DNA from: Micromonospora cabrerizensis | GTDB lineage: Bacteria; Actinomycetota; Actinomycetes; Mycobacteriales; Micromonosporaceae | Reading direction: 5' to 3' | DNA length: 35,191 nt | NCBI RefSeq assembly: GCF_022230955.1 | Contig: NZ_JAKKFI010000125.1 | Span: 1-35,191 of the forward strand | Part shown: piece by piece, positions 15,715 through 23,768 of the stretch | Layout of the letters: each line of letters starts with the position of its first letter | How positions within the stretch are numbered: the stretch's first letter is position 1 | Translations under genes and position numbers: made by a program | Notes under the pieces: generated by a model | Databases searched by the model: none | What the model saw: the letters and a program-made list of their open reading frames with translations, nothing else | What the model was told of the DNA's origin: nothing

Positions 15715-16626
15715 ATGGCCGACTCCGCGCTGCTGGATCTCACCGCCAACTACCAGGTGGCCGATGGCCACGACGACGACCCCGTCCTGCTCCGACCGGA
15801 CGGGACGCCCGTCGACACCTGGCGGGACGACTACCCGTACGAGGAGCGGATGGACCGTGACGAGTACGACCGCGACAAGCGGCTGCTCCAGATCGAGTTG
15901 CTCAAGCTCCAGGACTGGATCAAGGAGTCCGGCGAGCGTCTGGTGATCATCTTTGAGGGTCGGGACGCGGCCGGCAAGGGCGGCACCATCAAACGCTTCA
16001 TGGAGCACCTCAACCCGCGTGGCGCCTCCGTGGTGGCGCTGGAGAAGCCGGACGAGCGGGAGGCGGGGCAGTGGTACTTCCAGCGGTGGCTGGCGCACCT
16101 GCCGGCCGCCGGTGAGATCGTGCTGTTCGACCGTTCCTGGTACAACAGGGCCGGCGTCGAGCGGGTGATGGGCTTCTGCTCCCGCAAGGAGTACCTGGAG
16201 TTCCTGCGTCAGGCCCCGGAGCTGGAGCGGATGCTGACGCGCTCGGGAATCCGGCTGGTCAAGTTCTGGTTCTCCGTCTCCCAGAACGAGCAGCGCACCC
16301 GGTTCGCGATCCGCCAGGTCGACCCGGTCCGGCAGTGGAAGCTGTCCCCGATGGACATCGCGTCACTGGACCGGTGGGACGAGTACACGGAGGCCAAGGA
16401 GGCGATGTTCTTCTGGACCGACACCGCCGACGCGCCGTGGACGGTGGTGAAGAGCAACGACAAGAAGCGGGCCCGGCTGGAGGCGATGCGCCACGTGCTG
16501 CACCGCTTCGACTACGCGGGCAAGGACCGCGAGGTGGTCGGCACGCCCGACCCGCTGCTCATCGGACCGGCCGGGCTGGACCTGACGCCGGAGGAAGAGG
16601 TCGTGCCGGTGTTCCCCCGCCCCTGA
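15715..16626 (+). CDS. ppk2: Polyphosphate kinase 2
   Basis: 303-aa PPK2-family enzyme that transfers phosphate between polyphosphate and nucleotides, favouring nucleotide phosphorylation. Walker A GRDAAGKGGT is at 82-91, the lid/Walker B region FDRSWYNRAGVE has Asp139, and SPMDIASLDRWDEYTEAKEA follows. Length fits the single-domain PPK2 class I. The ATG at 15715 has a TAAGTC-like box just upstream, so the message may be leaderless. It ends 18 bp before the convergent rsmE stop. Confidence 0.95.
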   Translation: MADSALLDLTANYQVADGHDDDPVLLRPDGTPVDTWRDDYPYEERMDRDEYDRDKRLLQIELLKLQDWIKESGERLVIIFEGRDAAGKGGTIKRFMEHLNPRGASVVALEKPDEREAGQWYFQRWLAHLPAAGEIVLFDRSWYNRAGVERVMGFCSRKEYLEFLRQAPELERMLTRSGIRLVKFWFSVSQNEQRTRFAIRQVDPVRQWKLSPMDIASLDRWDEYTEAKEAMFFWTDTADAPWTVVKSNDKKRARLEAMRHVLHRFDYAGKDREVVGTPDPLLIGPAGLDLTPEEEVVPVFPRP

Positions 16627-16644
16627 CCGATCACGCGTCGGGGG

Positions 16645-17379
16645 TCACCAGCGGCCGAGGCGGGCGGCGAGCACGCTGAGCGCCGCCACCCCGGCGGTCG
16701 AGGTACGCAGCACCGCCGGCCCGAGCCGCACCGGCCGGCCGCCGGCCTCGCGGAACGCGGTCAGCTCGGCCGGGGCGATGCCACCCTCGGGGCCGACCAC
16801 CAGGACGATCTCGCCGGTGGAGGGCAGCTCGGCGGTGGTGAGCCGCTCGTCGGCCTCCTCGTGCAGCACGAACCCGGCGGCGGCGCCGGCGATCCGGCGG
16901 ACCACCGTGGCGGTGGACTCGTCGGGCGCACCGGCCACCACCGGCAGCCACGGCCGGCGGGCCTGCTTGGCCGCCTCCCGGGCGGTCGCCACCCACTTCT
17001 CCCGGGCCCGTACGCCCCGGTCACCGCGCCACTGGGTCACCGAGCGCGACGCCGCCCAGGGCACGATCTCGTCGACGCCGACCTCGGTCATCGCCTGCAC
17101 GGCCAACTCGCCCCGGTCGCCCTTAGCGATGCCCTGCACGGTGACGATCCGGGGTACGGGCGCGTCCGCGTACCCCCGGGAGGTGATGGTGACCTCCAGG
17201 GTGCCCCGGCCGACGGCGGTGACCACGGCGGCGGCCGTGCCGCCCCGGCCGTCGGCAAGCAGCAGCTCCTCGCCGACGCGCAGCCGCTGCACGGTGGCGG
17301 CGTGGTGCCCCTCCGGGCCGTCCAGGGTCAGTGCGTCACCGGTGGGTAGCGCCTCGACCAGGAACAGCGGCGCGGACAC
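16645..17379 (-). CDS. rsmE: 16S rRNA (uracil(1498)-N(3))-methyltransferase
   Basis: 244-aa SPOUT-fold methyltransferase acting on U1498 of 16S rRNA with S-adenosylmethionine. The N-terminal PUA-like part reads LDGPEGHHAATVQRLRVGE. The knot region VLVVGPEGGIAPAEL and LGPAVLRTSTAGVAAL carries the SAM-binding loop. The GTG at 17379 follows the dnaJ stop after a single base, so it is likely read from the hrcA-dnaJ-rsmE transcript. Confidence 0.95.
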   Translation of the reverse strand: MSAPLFLVEALPTGDALTLDGPEGHHAATVQRLRVGEELLLADGRGGTAAAVVTAVGRGTLEVTITSRGYADAPVPRIVTVQGIAKGDRGELAVQAMTEVGVDEIVPWAASRSVTQWRGDRGVRAREKWVATAREAAKQARRPWLPVVAGAPDESTATVVRRIAGAAAGFVLHEEADERLTTAELPSTGEIVLVVGPEGGIAPAELTAFREAGGRPVRLGPAVLRTSTAGVAALSVLAARLGRW

Positions 17380-17380
17380 C

Positions 17381-18526
17381 TCAGGCGTGCCCGTTGAACG
17401 CGTCGCGCATCCGGGAGAAGAAGCCGCCCTGCTTGGACAACTCGGCGACCTCCTCACCGCGGGTCTTGGCGAAGTCGCGCAGCATCTTCTCCTGGTCGGG
17501 GTCGAGCTTGGTCGGTGTCCGCACGTCCAGGTGCACGTAGAGGTCGCCCCGGCCGGTGCCGCGCAGGTGCGGCACACCGCGGGCGCGCAGCCGCAGCGTG
17601 CTGGCCGGCTGGGTGCCGGCCTTGACGTCGACCGTCTCCTCGCTGTCCAGGGTCTTGATGGTGAGCCGGGTGCCCAGCGCCGCCGCGGTCATCGGCACGG
17701 TGACCCGGCAGTGCAGGTCGTCGCCCTTGCGGGAGTAGACGTCGTGGGGCCGCTCGTGGATCTCCACGTAGAGGTCGCCGGCGGTGCCGCCACCCGGGCC
17801 GACCTCGCCCTGCTGGGCCAGCCGGATGCGCATGCCGTCCTCGACACCGGCCGGGATCTTGACGGTCAGCGAGCGGCGGGTGCGTACCCGGCCGTCGCCG
17901 GCGCAGGTGGGGCAGGGGTGCGGGATGGTCGTGCCGTAGCCCTGGCACACGGTGCACGGCCGGGCGGAGACCACCTGGCCGAGGAAGGTGCGCTGCACCG
18001 ACTGCACCTCGCCCCGACCGGCACACGCCTCGCAGGTCGCCAGGTGCGTGCCGGCCGCCGTGCCGGCGCCGGAGCAGGTGGTGCAGAGCACGGCGGTGTC
18101 GACGGTGATCGGGGCCTCGACGCCGAACGCCGTCTCGTGCAGGTCGAGTTCGAGGCGCAGGATCGCGTCGGCACCCGGCCGGGTACGCGGACGCGGACCA
18201 CGGGCGCCGCCCGCGGCACCGCCGAAGAACGCGTCCATGATGTCCTGGAAACCGACGAACGGGCCGGCACCACCGGGGCCTCCGGGGCCGCCGGCACCGC
18301 CACCGCCCGGGGCGAGCGGGTCGCCGCCCAGGTCGACGATCTGCCGCTTCCGGTCGTCCGAGAGGACCTCGTACGCGGCGTTGATGTCCTTGAACTTCTC
18401 CTGAGCCTCCGGGTCCGGATTGACGTCCGGGTGGAACTGGCGCGCCAGCTTGCGGTAGGCGCGCTTGATCTCGTCATCGGAGGCTTCCCGGCTCACACCG
18501 AGAATGCCGTAGTAGTCCCTGGCCAC
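17381..18526 (-). CDS. dnaJ: Molecular chaperone DnaJ
   Basis: 381-aa type I Hsp40 that stimulates DnaK. The J domain has HPD at 32-34, then a Gly-rich linker with few Phe. Four zinc-binding repeats follow: CTTCSGAG, CEACAGRG, CTVCQGYG, CPTCAGDG. The substrate-binding C-terminal domains end in SRMRDAFNGHA. GTG at 18526 (VARDYYGILG) is preferred from family alignment; an ATG at 18544 would add six residues (MRTRNA). As the second gene after hrcA it should be under CIRCE control. Confidence 0.95.
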   Translation of the reverse strand: MARDYYGILGVSREASDDEIKRAYRKLARQFHPDVNPDPEAQEKFKDINAAYEVLSDDRKRQIVDLGGDPLAPGGGGAGGPGGPGGAGPFVGFQDIMDAFFGGAAGGARGPRPRTRPGADAILRLELDLHETAFGVEAPITVDTAVLCTTCSGAGTAAGTHLATCEACAGRGEVQSVQRTFLGQVVSARPCTVCQGYGTTIPHPCPTCAGDGRVRTRRSLTVKIPAGVEDGMRIRLAQQGEVGPGGGTAGDLYVEIHERPHDVYSRKGDDLHCRVTVPMTAAALGTRLTIKTLDSEETVDVKAGTQPASTLRLRARGVPHLRGTGRGDLYVHLDVRTPTKLDPDQEKMLRDFAKTRGEEVAELSKQGGFFSRMRDAFNGHA

Positions 18527-18601
18527 TGCGTTCCGTGTCCTCATGTTCGTCTCGCGTTGTGCCGGTCGGCGGCCGCAGCCGGCCGCATCGGCCCTGACCA
18601 A

Positions 18602-19624
18602 TCAGTTCTGGGCCAGCAACTCGCCCACGTAGCGTGCCACGGCGCGAACCGTGGCGATGTTGCCGGGGTAGTCCATCCGCGTGGGCCCCAGCACCCCCAG
18701 GCCGCCGACGATCGTGGCGCCCGGGCCGTAGCCGGTGCTGACAACGGAGGCGGCCCGCAGGTTGTCGAACTCGTTCTCGTCGCCGATCAGCACCCGGGTC
18801 GTGCTCGGCTCGGTCTCGCCGATGAGCTTGAGCAGCACGACCTCCTCCTCCAACGCTTCGAGGATCGGCCGCAGGGAACCCTGGAAGTCGAGCAGGCCAC
18901 CCCGGGTGAGGTTGGCGGTGCCGGCCAGGGCGATGCGCTCCTCGTGTCGCTCGACCAGGGTCTCCAGCAGCACCGTGGCGAGCGTGGTCATCGCCGGACG
19001 CAGCTTGGGTGACGACTCCTCGACCAGCGCCTGCACCAGCGGCGGCGTGTCGGACAGCCGGGCGCCGGCGAGCTTCTCGTTGACCTTCCGGCGCAGGTCG
19101 GTGACGTCGTCGGCGGGCACCGGCCCGGGCAGCTCCACGAGCCGCTGCTCCACCCGCCCGGTGTCCGCGATCATGACGACCATCAGTCGGGTGGTGGAGA
19201 TCGGCACCAGCTCCAGGTGACGCACCGAGGAACGGGCCAGGCTCGGGTACTGCACGACGGCCACCTGCCGGGTGAGCTGGGCGAGCAGGCGTACGGTGCG
19301 GTGCACCACGTCGTCGAGGTCGACCGCGCCGACCAGGAAGCGCTCGATGGCCCGGCGTTCGGCCGGGCTGAGCGGCTTGACCCGGGACAACCGGTCGACG
19401 AAGAGTCGGTAGCCGCGGTCGGTGGGCACCCGGCCGGCACTGGTGTGCGGCTGCCGGATGTAGCCCTCCTCCTCCAGCACGGCCATGTCGTTGCGGACCG
19501 TGGCCGGGGAGACCCCGAGCTGGTGCCGCTCGACCAGCGCCTTGCTGCCGACCGGCTCCTGGGTGGAGACGTAGTCCTCGACGATGGCGCGGAGCACGGC
19601 AAGCTTCCGGTCGTCGAGACCCAT
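18602..19624 (-). CDS. hrcA: Heat-inducible transcription repressor HrcA
   Basis: 340-aa repressor that binds CIRCE operators and needs GroEL to fold, so heat stress lifts repression. The N-terminal winged helix includes VGSKALVERHQLGVSPATVRNDMAVLEEEGYIRQPHTSAGRVPT (described from ~26 on). The central and C-terminal parts end in NIATVRAVARYVGELLAQN. The ATG at 19624 has GGAGGTG about 8 nt upstream. A perfect CIRCE dyad lies 57 bp upstream, implying autoregulation of hrcA-dnaJ-rsmE. Confidence 0.96.
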   Translation of the reverse strand: MGLDDRKLAVLRAIVEDYVSTQEPVGSKALVERHQLGVSPATVRNDMAVLEEEGYIRQPHTSAGRVPTDRGYRLFVDRLSRVKPLSPAERRAIERFLVGAVDLDDVVHRTVRLLAQLTRQVAVVQYPSLARSSVRHLELVPISTTRLMVVMIADTGRVEQRLVELPGPVPADDVTDLRRKVNEKLAGARLSDTPPLVQALVEESSPKLRPAMTTLATVLLETLVERHEERIALAGTANLTRGGLLDFQGSLRPILEALEEEVVLLKLIGETEPSTTRVLIGDENEFDNLRAASVVSTGYGPGATIVGGLGVLGPTRMDYPGNIATVRAVARYVGELLAQN

Positions 19625-19680
19625 CCTCCGCACCTCCTGTCGCACGTCGGCCGCCGGCATCCTGGGCCGGCCGGGCCGTC

Positions 19681-19707
19681 CTGGCACTCGACTGTAACGA
19701 GTGCCAG
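19681..19707 (-). promoter_or_regulatory. CIRCE operator (HrcA-binding site)
   Basis: CTGGCACTC at 19681-19689 and GAGTGCCAG at 19699-19707 form a perfect 9-9-9 dyad. The CIRCE consensus is TTAGCACTC-N9-GAGTGCTAA; the core GCACTC/GAGTGC is kept and the two outer positions differ symmetrically. The site is 57 bp upstream of the hrcA ATG. No unambiguous -35/-10 pair was found around it. Confidence 0.95.
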
Positions 19708-19837
19708 TCTACGTCGGCGTGCCCGCCGACGCGATGATCAACGGCCGCCCGTCGGTGCGGCCCACGACACCCCCACCGGCCCGATGGACCCGCACCGCCC
19801 GACGGTGTCGCTCTGGTGCCGCGTTGCCACGTGCCCC

Positions 19838-19843
19838 TACGGT
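19838..19843 (+). promoter_or_regulatory. Candidate -10 box of the DUF4870 gene
   Basis: TACGGT is followed by exactly 7 nt and ATG at 19851, without a Shine-Dalgarno sequence. Confidence 0.5.
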
Positions 19844-19850
19844 GGCATCC

Positions 19851-20486
19851 ATGACTGAACCTCCTCGCCCTCCCGGCGCGGGTGACCCCGGTAACTACCC
19901 GCCGGAGCCGACCTCCCCGGGCTCGTACCCGTCGTCGGAGCCGCCCACCGCACCACTGTCCGGGGCACCAGGCCCGGGCGGCTATCCCCCGGCCGGTGGC
20001 TATCCTCCGCCCACCGGTGACCAACCGCCGTCAGGCGGCTACCCTCCGGCGGGTGGCGGCTACCCGCCGTCCGGCGGCTATCCCCCGCCCGGTGGTGGCT
20101 ACCCGACCGGCGGCGCCTACGGCGGCACCGGCGGCGGCTTCGCCAGCAGCGAGGACAAGACCTGGGCGCTGGTCGCCCACTTCGGTGGTGCCGCGGGCGC
20201 GATCGTCAGCGGCGGTGTGCTCGGCTGGATCGCCCCGCTGGTGGCGATGCTGGCACGCGGCAACCAGTCCCCGACGGTGCGGGCGCACGCCGTGGCGGCG
20301 CTCAACTTCCAGCTCATCTGGTCGATCGTCGGCCTGGTCGGCTGGGTGCTGTCCTGCATCCTGATCGGCTTCCTCGGGGTCTTCGCGGCCATCGCCCTCG
20401 GCGCCATCTTCGGCATCATCGCCGGGATCAAGGCCAACGAGGGTCAGCTCTACCGCTACCCGCTCTCCGCGCGCCTGATCAAGTGA
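19851..20486 (+). CDS. DUF4870 membrane protein with GYPP-rich N-terminus
   Basis: 211-aa protein. Residues ~1-98 are Pro/Gly/Tyr-rich with repeated GGYPP units (GGYPPAGG, GGYPPSGG, GGYPPPGG), an intrinsically disordered cytoplasmic tail. The C-terminal part is the DUF4870 domain: KTWALVAHFGGAAGAIV, two or three membrane helices, the VRAHAVAALNFQLIWSI motif, and GIKANEGQLYRYPLS near the end. The function is unknown; such tails are common on actinobacterial membrane proteins. Confidence 0.9.
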   Translation: MTEPPRPPGAGDPGNYPPEPTSPGSYPSSEPPTAPLSGAPGPGGYPPAGGYPPPTGDQPPSGGYPPAGGGYPPSGGYPPPGGGYPTGGAYGGTGGGFASSEDKTWALVAHFGGAAGAIVSGGVLGWIAPLVAMLARGNQSPTVRAHAVAALNFQLIWSIVGLVGWVLSCILIGFLGVFAAIALGAIFGIIAGIKANEGQLYRYPLSARLIK

Positions 20487-20490
20487 TGCC

Positions 20491-20516
20491 GGGTCGGCCG
20501 CTCCCCCGGCCGGCCC
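20491..20516. terminator. Terminator between convergent DUF4870 and hemW genes
   Basis: GGGTCGGCC at 20491-20499 pairs with GGCCGGCCC at 20508-20516 (nine pairs, one G-U) with an 8-nt loop, right between the two convergent stop codons. Confidence 0.6.
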
Positions 20517-20522
20517 GCCCAC

Positions 20523-21746
20523 TCAGGGCAGCAGGTCACGCACGACCGCGTCGGCGAGCAGCCGCCCGCGCAGGGTGAGCACCGCCCGGCCGGCCGCGTA
20601 CGCGTCGGCGGCCAGCAGGCCGCCGGCCAGGGCCCGCTCGGCACCCGCCCGGCCGGCGGCGTCGAGCACCGCCAGCGGGAGGCCGCTGGCGAGGCGCAGC
20701 CGGAGCATCACGTCCTCCATGTGCGCCTCGTCGGCGGTGAGCACCTCCCGGGCCAGGCCGGGTGACGCGCCCGCCGCCAACCGCTGCGCGTACGCCGAGG
20801 GGTGCTTGACGTTCCACCAACGCACCCCGCCGACGTGGCTGTGCGCCCCCGGCCCCAGCCCCCACCAGTCCGCGCCGGTCCAGTAGAGCAGGTTGTGCCG
20901 GCAGCGGGCGTCGTCGGTGCGCGCCCAGTTGGAGACCTCGTACCAGGAGAGCCCGGCCGCGTCGAGCGCGGCCTCCGCGGCCAGGTAGCGGTCCGCGGCC
21001 ACGTCGTCACTGGGGTACGCCAGTTCGCCGCGCCGCATCCGGGCGGCGAGCCGGGTGCCGTCCTCGACGATCAGGGCGTACGCGCTGACGTGGTCCACCC
21101 CGGCGGCGACGACCTGCTCCAGCGAGGCGGCGAAATCCTCGGTGCGCTCCCCCGGGGTGCCGTAGATCAGGTCCAGGTTGACGTGCTCGAACCCGGCGTC
21201 GCGTGCCTCCAGCGCGGCGGCGGTGGCCCGGCCGGCGCTGTGTTTGCGGTCCAGGATCGCCAGCACCCCCGGCGAGGCGGACTGCATCCCCAGCGAGATC
21301 CGGGTGTAGCCGGCGGCCCGCAGCAGCTTCAACGATTCCGGGGTGACCGATTCGGGGTTGGCCTCGGTGGTCACCTCGGCGTCGGCGGCCAGCCCCCAGG
21401 TGCGGTCGATGCCGTCGAGGATGCGGGCCAGGTCGTCGGCGGGGAGCAGGGTGGGCGTGCCGCCGCCCACGAAGACGGTGTCGACCCGGGGCGGTGGGCT
21501 GTCGCCCAGCACCCGGGCGGCGAGCGCCAGCTCGGCCAGGACGGTGTCGGCGTACCCCTCACGGCTCGCACCGCCGCCCAGCTCGGACGCCGTGTAGGTG
21601 TTGAAGTCGCAGTAACCGCAGCGACTGGCGCAGAACGGCACGTGGACGTACACGCCGAAGCCGCGCGCGCCGACCGCCGTGGTGGCGGTGGCGGGCAGCG
21701 ATCCGTCGACGGGGACGGTCTCACCATCTGGAAGGACGCCGGGCAT
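20523..21746 (-). CDS. hemW: HemW-type heme chaperone / radical SAM protein
   Basis: 407-aa HemW-family protein, often mislabelled coproporphyrinogen III oxidase. The radical SAM motif CASRCGYC gives Cys39, Cys43 and Cys46. GGGTPTLL, EANPES and ISLGMQSAS follow. CRHNLLYWTGADWWGLGPGAHSH in the C-terminal half contains the HNxxYW signature that separates HemW from HemN. HemW binds heme and delivers it to respiratory proteins. ATG at 21746 is favoured; a start at 21770 would add 8 residues across the divergent promoter. It is a neighbour of hrcA in many actinobacteria; here a DUF4870 gene lies between. Confidence 0.93.
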   Translation of the reverse strand: MPGVLPDGETVPVDGSLPATATTAVGARGFGVYVHVPFCASRCGYCDFNTYTASELGGGASREGYADTVLAELALAARVLGDSPPPRVDTVFVGGGTPTLLPADDLARILDGIDRTWGLAADAEVTTEANPESVTPESLKLLRAAGYTRISLGMQSASPGVLAILDRKHSAGRATAAALEARDAGFEHVNLDLIYGTPGERTEDFAASLEQVVAAGVDHVSAYALIVEDGTRLAARMRRGELAYPSDDVAADRYLAAEAALDAAGLSWYEVSNWARTDDARCRHNLLYWTGADWWGLGPGAHSHVGGVRWWNVKHPSAYAQRLAAGASPGLAREVLTADEAHMEDVMLRLRLASGLPLAVLDAAGRAGAERALAGGLLAADAYAAGRAVLTLRGRLLADAVVRDLLP

Positions 21747-21752
21747 GGCCAC

Positions 21753-21759
21753 TAGTGTG
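21753..21759. promoter_or_regulatory. Overlapping divergent -10 boxes of hemW and the hydratase gene
   Basis: On the plus strand TAGTGT (21753-21758) sits 7 nt before the ATG at 21766. On the minus strand CACACT (21759-21754) sits 7 nt before the ATG at 21746. The two boxes share five base pairs. Neither gene has a Shine-Dalgarno sequence, so both messages look leaderless. Confidence 0.5.
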
Positions 21760-21765
21760 CCCGGC

Positions 21766-22575
21766 ATGACCTCTCCCGACGTCCTCGTGCGGGTCGCCAC
21801 GGCCCGTGGGGTGACCACCCTCACCCTGGACAGCCCGCACAACCGCAACGCGCTCTCCACCGGCCTGATGACCCAGCTGCTGACCGGGCTGGGCGACGCG
21901 GTCGCCGACGAGACGGTTCGAGCGATCGTGCTCGACCACACCGGGCCGGTGTTCTGCTCGGGCGCCGACCTGAAGGAGACGGCCGCGGCGTACGCCAGCG
22001 GAACCGTGCCCGCCGCGATGCTGGGTGACGTGCTCGCGGCGATCTGGGAGTGCCCGAAGCCGGTGCTGGCCCGGGTGGGTGGGCCGGCACGGGCCGGCGG
22101 GCTGGGTCTGATCGCCGCCGCCGACCTGGCGGTCTGCGCCGACGAGGCGACGTTCGCCTTCACCGAGGTACGGATCGGGGTGATCCCGGCGGTGATCTCG
22201 GCGACGGTGCTGCCCCGCCTGCACCCGCGCGCGGCCGCCGAGCTGTACCTGACCGGGGACACCTTCGACGGCCGACGCGCCGCCGAGATCGGCCTGGTCA
22301 CGGCCTCGGTCCCGGCGGACGGCCTGGACGACGCGGTGCGGGGCTACTGCGACTCGCTGGTGCGCGGCGCCCCGGGCGCCCTGGCCGGGGCGAAGGAGCT
22401 GCTGCGCCGGCCGGGCACCGCCGAGCTGCGCGCCGACCTGGCCCGGCTGTCCGCCCTCTCGACCGGCTACTTCCTCTCCGACGAGGGGCGCGAGGGGGTC
22501 ATGGCCTTCCGGGCCAAACGATTGACTCGATGGGTGGCCGCTCTGGACGGTGCCTCCGGGGATCATGCCGGGTAG
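21766..22575 (+). CDS. Enoyl-CoA hydratase/isomerase family protein
   Basis: 269-aa crotonase-fold protein. The first oxyanion-hole segment FCSGADLKE is at 63-71 and the second is GPARAGGLGLIAAADLAV at ~106-123. FTEVRIGVIPAVISATVLP has the conserved Glu134. The first catalytic Glu of rat enoyl-CoA hydratase is not present at the usual place (GLGLIAAAD), a pattern shared with LiuC/AtuE-type methylglutaconyl- or carboxygeranoyl-CoA hydratases. Leucine catabolism is possible, but no other leucine genes are in the window. The start is fixed by the -10 box and family length. Confidence 0.88.
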   Translation: MTSPDVLVRVATARGVTTLTLDSPHNRNALSTGLMTQLLTGLGDAVADETVRAIVLDHTGPVFCSGADLKETAAAYASGTVPAAMLGDVLAAIWECPKPVLARVGGPARAGGLGLIAAADLAVCADEATFAFTEVRIGVIPAVISATVLPRLHPRAAAELYLTGDTFDGRRAAEIGLVTASVPADGLDDAVRGYCDSLVRGAPGALAGAKELLRRPGTAELRADLARLSALSTGYFLSDEGREGVMAFRAKRLTRWVAALDGASGDHAG

Positions 22576-22586
22576 GACCGGGGCCG

Positions 22587-22621
22587 CCGGGGACGCCTTC
22601 TGCGTGCGGTGGCGTCCCCGG
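22587..22621. terminator. Bidirectional terminator between hydratase and SDR genes
   Basis: An 11-bp perfect stem (22587-22597 with 22611-22621) with a 13-nt loop lies between the convergent stops at 22575 and 22636. Confidence 0.75.
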
Positions 22622-22635
22622 GCCATCCGGTGCGG

Positions 22636-23400
22636 TCACCAGGCGGTCGCGCCGCCGTCGACCGGGTAGTTCGCGCCGGTGATGTACGACGCCCGGTCGG
22701 AGGCGAGGAACACCACCAGTTCGGCGACCTCCTCGGGTTGGGCGAACCGCTTGAGGAGCGTCTTGCCGGTGATCGCGTCCCGAGCCGCCTGGTTGTCACC
22801 CAGGTCGCGCTCACTCGCGGGGCTGACGATCGGCCCCGGGCTGACCGCGACGGCGCGGATGCCGTGCGGCGCGCCTTCGAGCGCGAGTTGTCGGGTCAGG
22901 CCGATGACGCCGGCGTTGGCGGCGGTGTGGCCGACCATCGGGGGGACGTGACCGGCGATCAAGCCGGCCATGGAGGCGGCGTTGATGATGACGCCACCAC
23001 CGCGCCGCACCAGGTGCGGCCAGGCGAACTTCGACACGAAGTACGGAATGTCGAGTTCACCGGTGATGGTGTACCGCCAGTCCTCGATCGAGAAGTCGGG
23101 CATCGGGCCGAAGCGGAGCGCCGCGGCGTTGTTGTAGACCACGTCGAGCCCGCCGTATACCGCGGCGGCGTCCTCGACGAACGTCCGCACCTGCTCCGGG
23201 TCGGTGAGGTCGACCGGCGCGATGCCGGTCATCTCGCCGCCCGCGCTGCGAACGAGTGCGACCGTCTCGTCGTTGCCGGCGACCTGGATGTCGGCCCCGA
23301 CGACCTTCGCGCCCTCCCGCGCGAAGATCTGCGCGGCGACGCGCCCCAGACCGCCTCCGGTGCCGGTGACGAGCACGATCTTGCCGTCGAGCGTTCCCAT
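22636..23400 (-). CDS. SDR-fold protein with altered catalytic residues
   Basis: 254-aa short-chain dehydrogenase fold. Cofactor-binding parts are intact: TGTGGGLG at 12-19, Asp37 after beta-2 (suggesting NAD preference), and NNAAA at 90-94. Ser143 (INAASMAG) is kept. The YxxxK active site is replaced by HTAAN (His158 and Asn162), and the helix-4 Asn position appears to be Glu115. The classical Asn-Ser-Tyr-Lys proton relay is therefore largely lost. It may bind NAD without classical catalysis, or use His as the acid. ATG at 23400 has AGGAGGAG 7 nt upstream. A short inverted repeat 63 bp upstream may be an operator. Confidence 0.88.
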   Translation of the reverse strand: MGTLDGKIVLVTGTGGGLGRVAAQIFAREGAKVVGADIQVAGNDETVALVRSAGGEMTGIAPVDLTDPEQVRTFVEDAAAVYGGLDVVYNNAAALRFGPMPDFSIEDWRYTITGELDIPYFVSKFAWPHLVRRGGGVIINAASMAGLIAGHVPPMVGHTAANAGVIGLTRQLALEGAPHGIRAVAVSPGPIVSPASERDLGDNQAARDAITGKTLLKRFAQPEEVAELVVFLASDRASYITGANYPVDGGATAW

Positions 23401-23768
23401 GGAACTCCTCCTTGCTCCGTGGCTGCCCCGGCCACCTGTGTGAACGGCCGAGCGGGGTAGCAATTGACGTGTCAATCGGGAGTAAGCACCTCGACCTGCC
23501 AACCCATTCCGACGGCGTCGGGGCGGTGACGCGTACGACAGGTCAGACAACCGGCACGCACGGTGCCGGCGATCCGACAACGGGCCCGGCGCCGGATGCC
23601 TCGATTCTCGCCGGATCAGGCTGGTCACAGGGCCGTACGGGCAGGTGAGAGCGCGGCCGCAGCGGGAATGCCCCGATCGGAACGGGTCGACAGGGCCGGC
23701 CTGGAACCGCGCGGACGACCCGGAGAGGCCCGTGGGGGACGTACGCTTGTCAGACTGTCGATCTGGGG
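23401..23768. other. 368-bp divergent intergenic region
   Basis: It holds the AGGAGGAG ribosome binding site of the SDR gene, an inverted repeat at 23463-23476, a small CCGGCAC/GTGCCGG hairpin near 23550, and a TACGCT candidate -10 box at 23742 before the plus-strand gene. Open frames inside it lack ribosome binding sites and family signals. Confidence 0.5.
23463..23476. promoter_or_regulatory. Inverted repeat ATTGAC-GT-GTCAAT, candidate operator
   Basis: Two 6-bp arms with a 2-bp spacer form a compact dyad typical of TetR- or GntR-size operators; the minus strand also reads TTGACA, a consensus -35. It lies 63 bp upstream of the SDR ATG. No cognate regulator gene is adjacent. Confidence 0.4.

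Noticed and set aside
16778..19012. 744-codon plus-strand frame
   Set aside because: Antisense to rsmE, dnaJ and hrcA, which are unambiguous.
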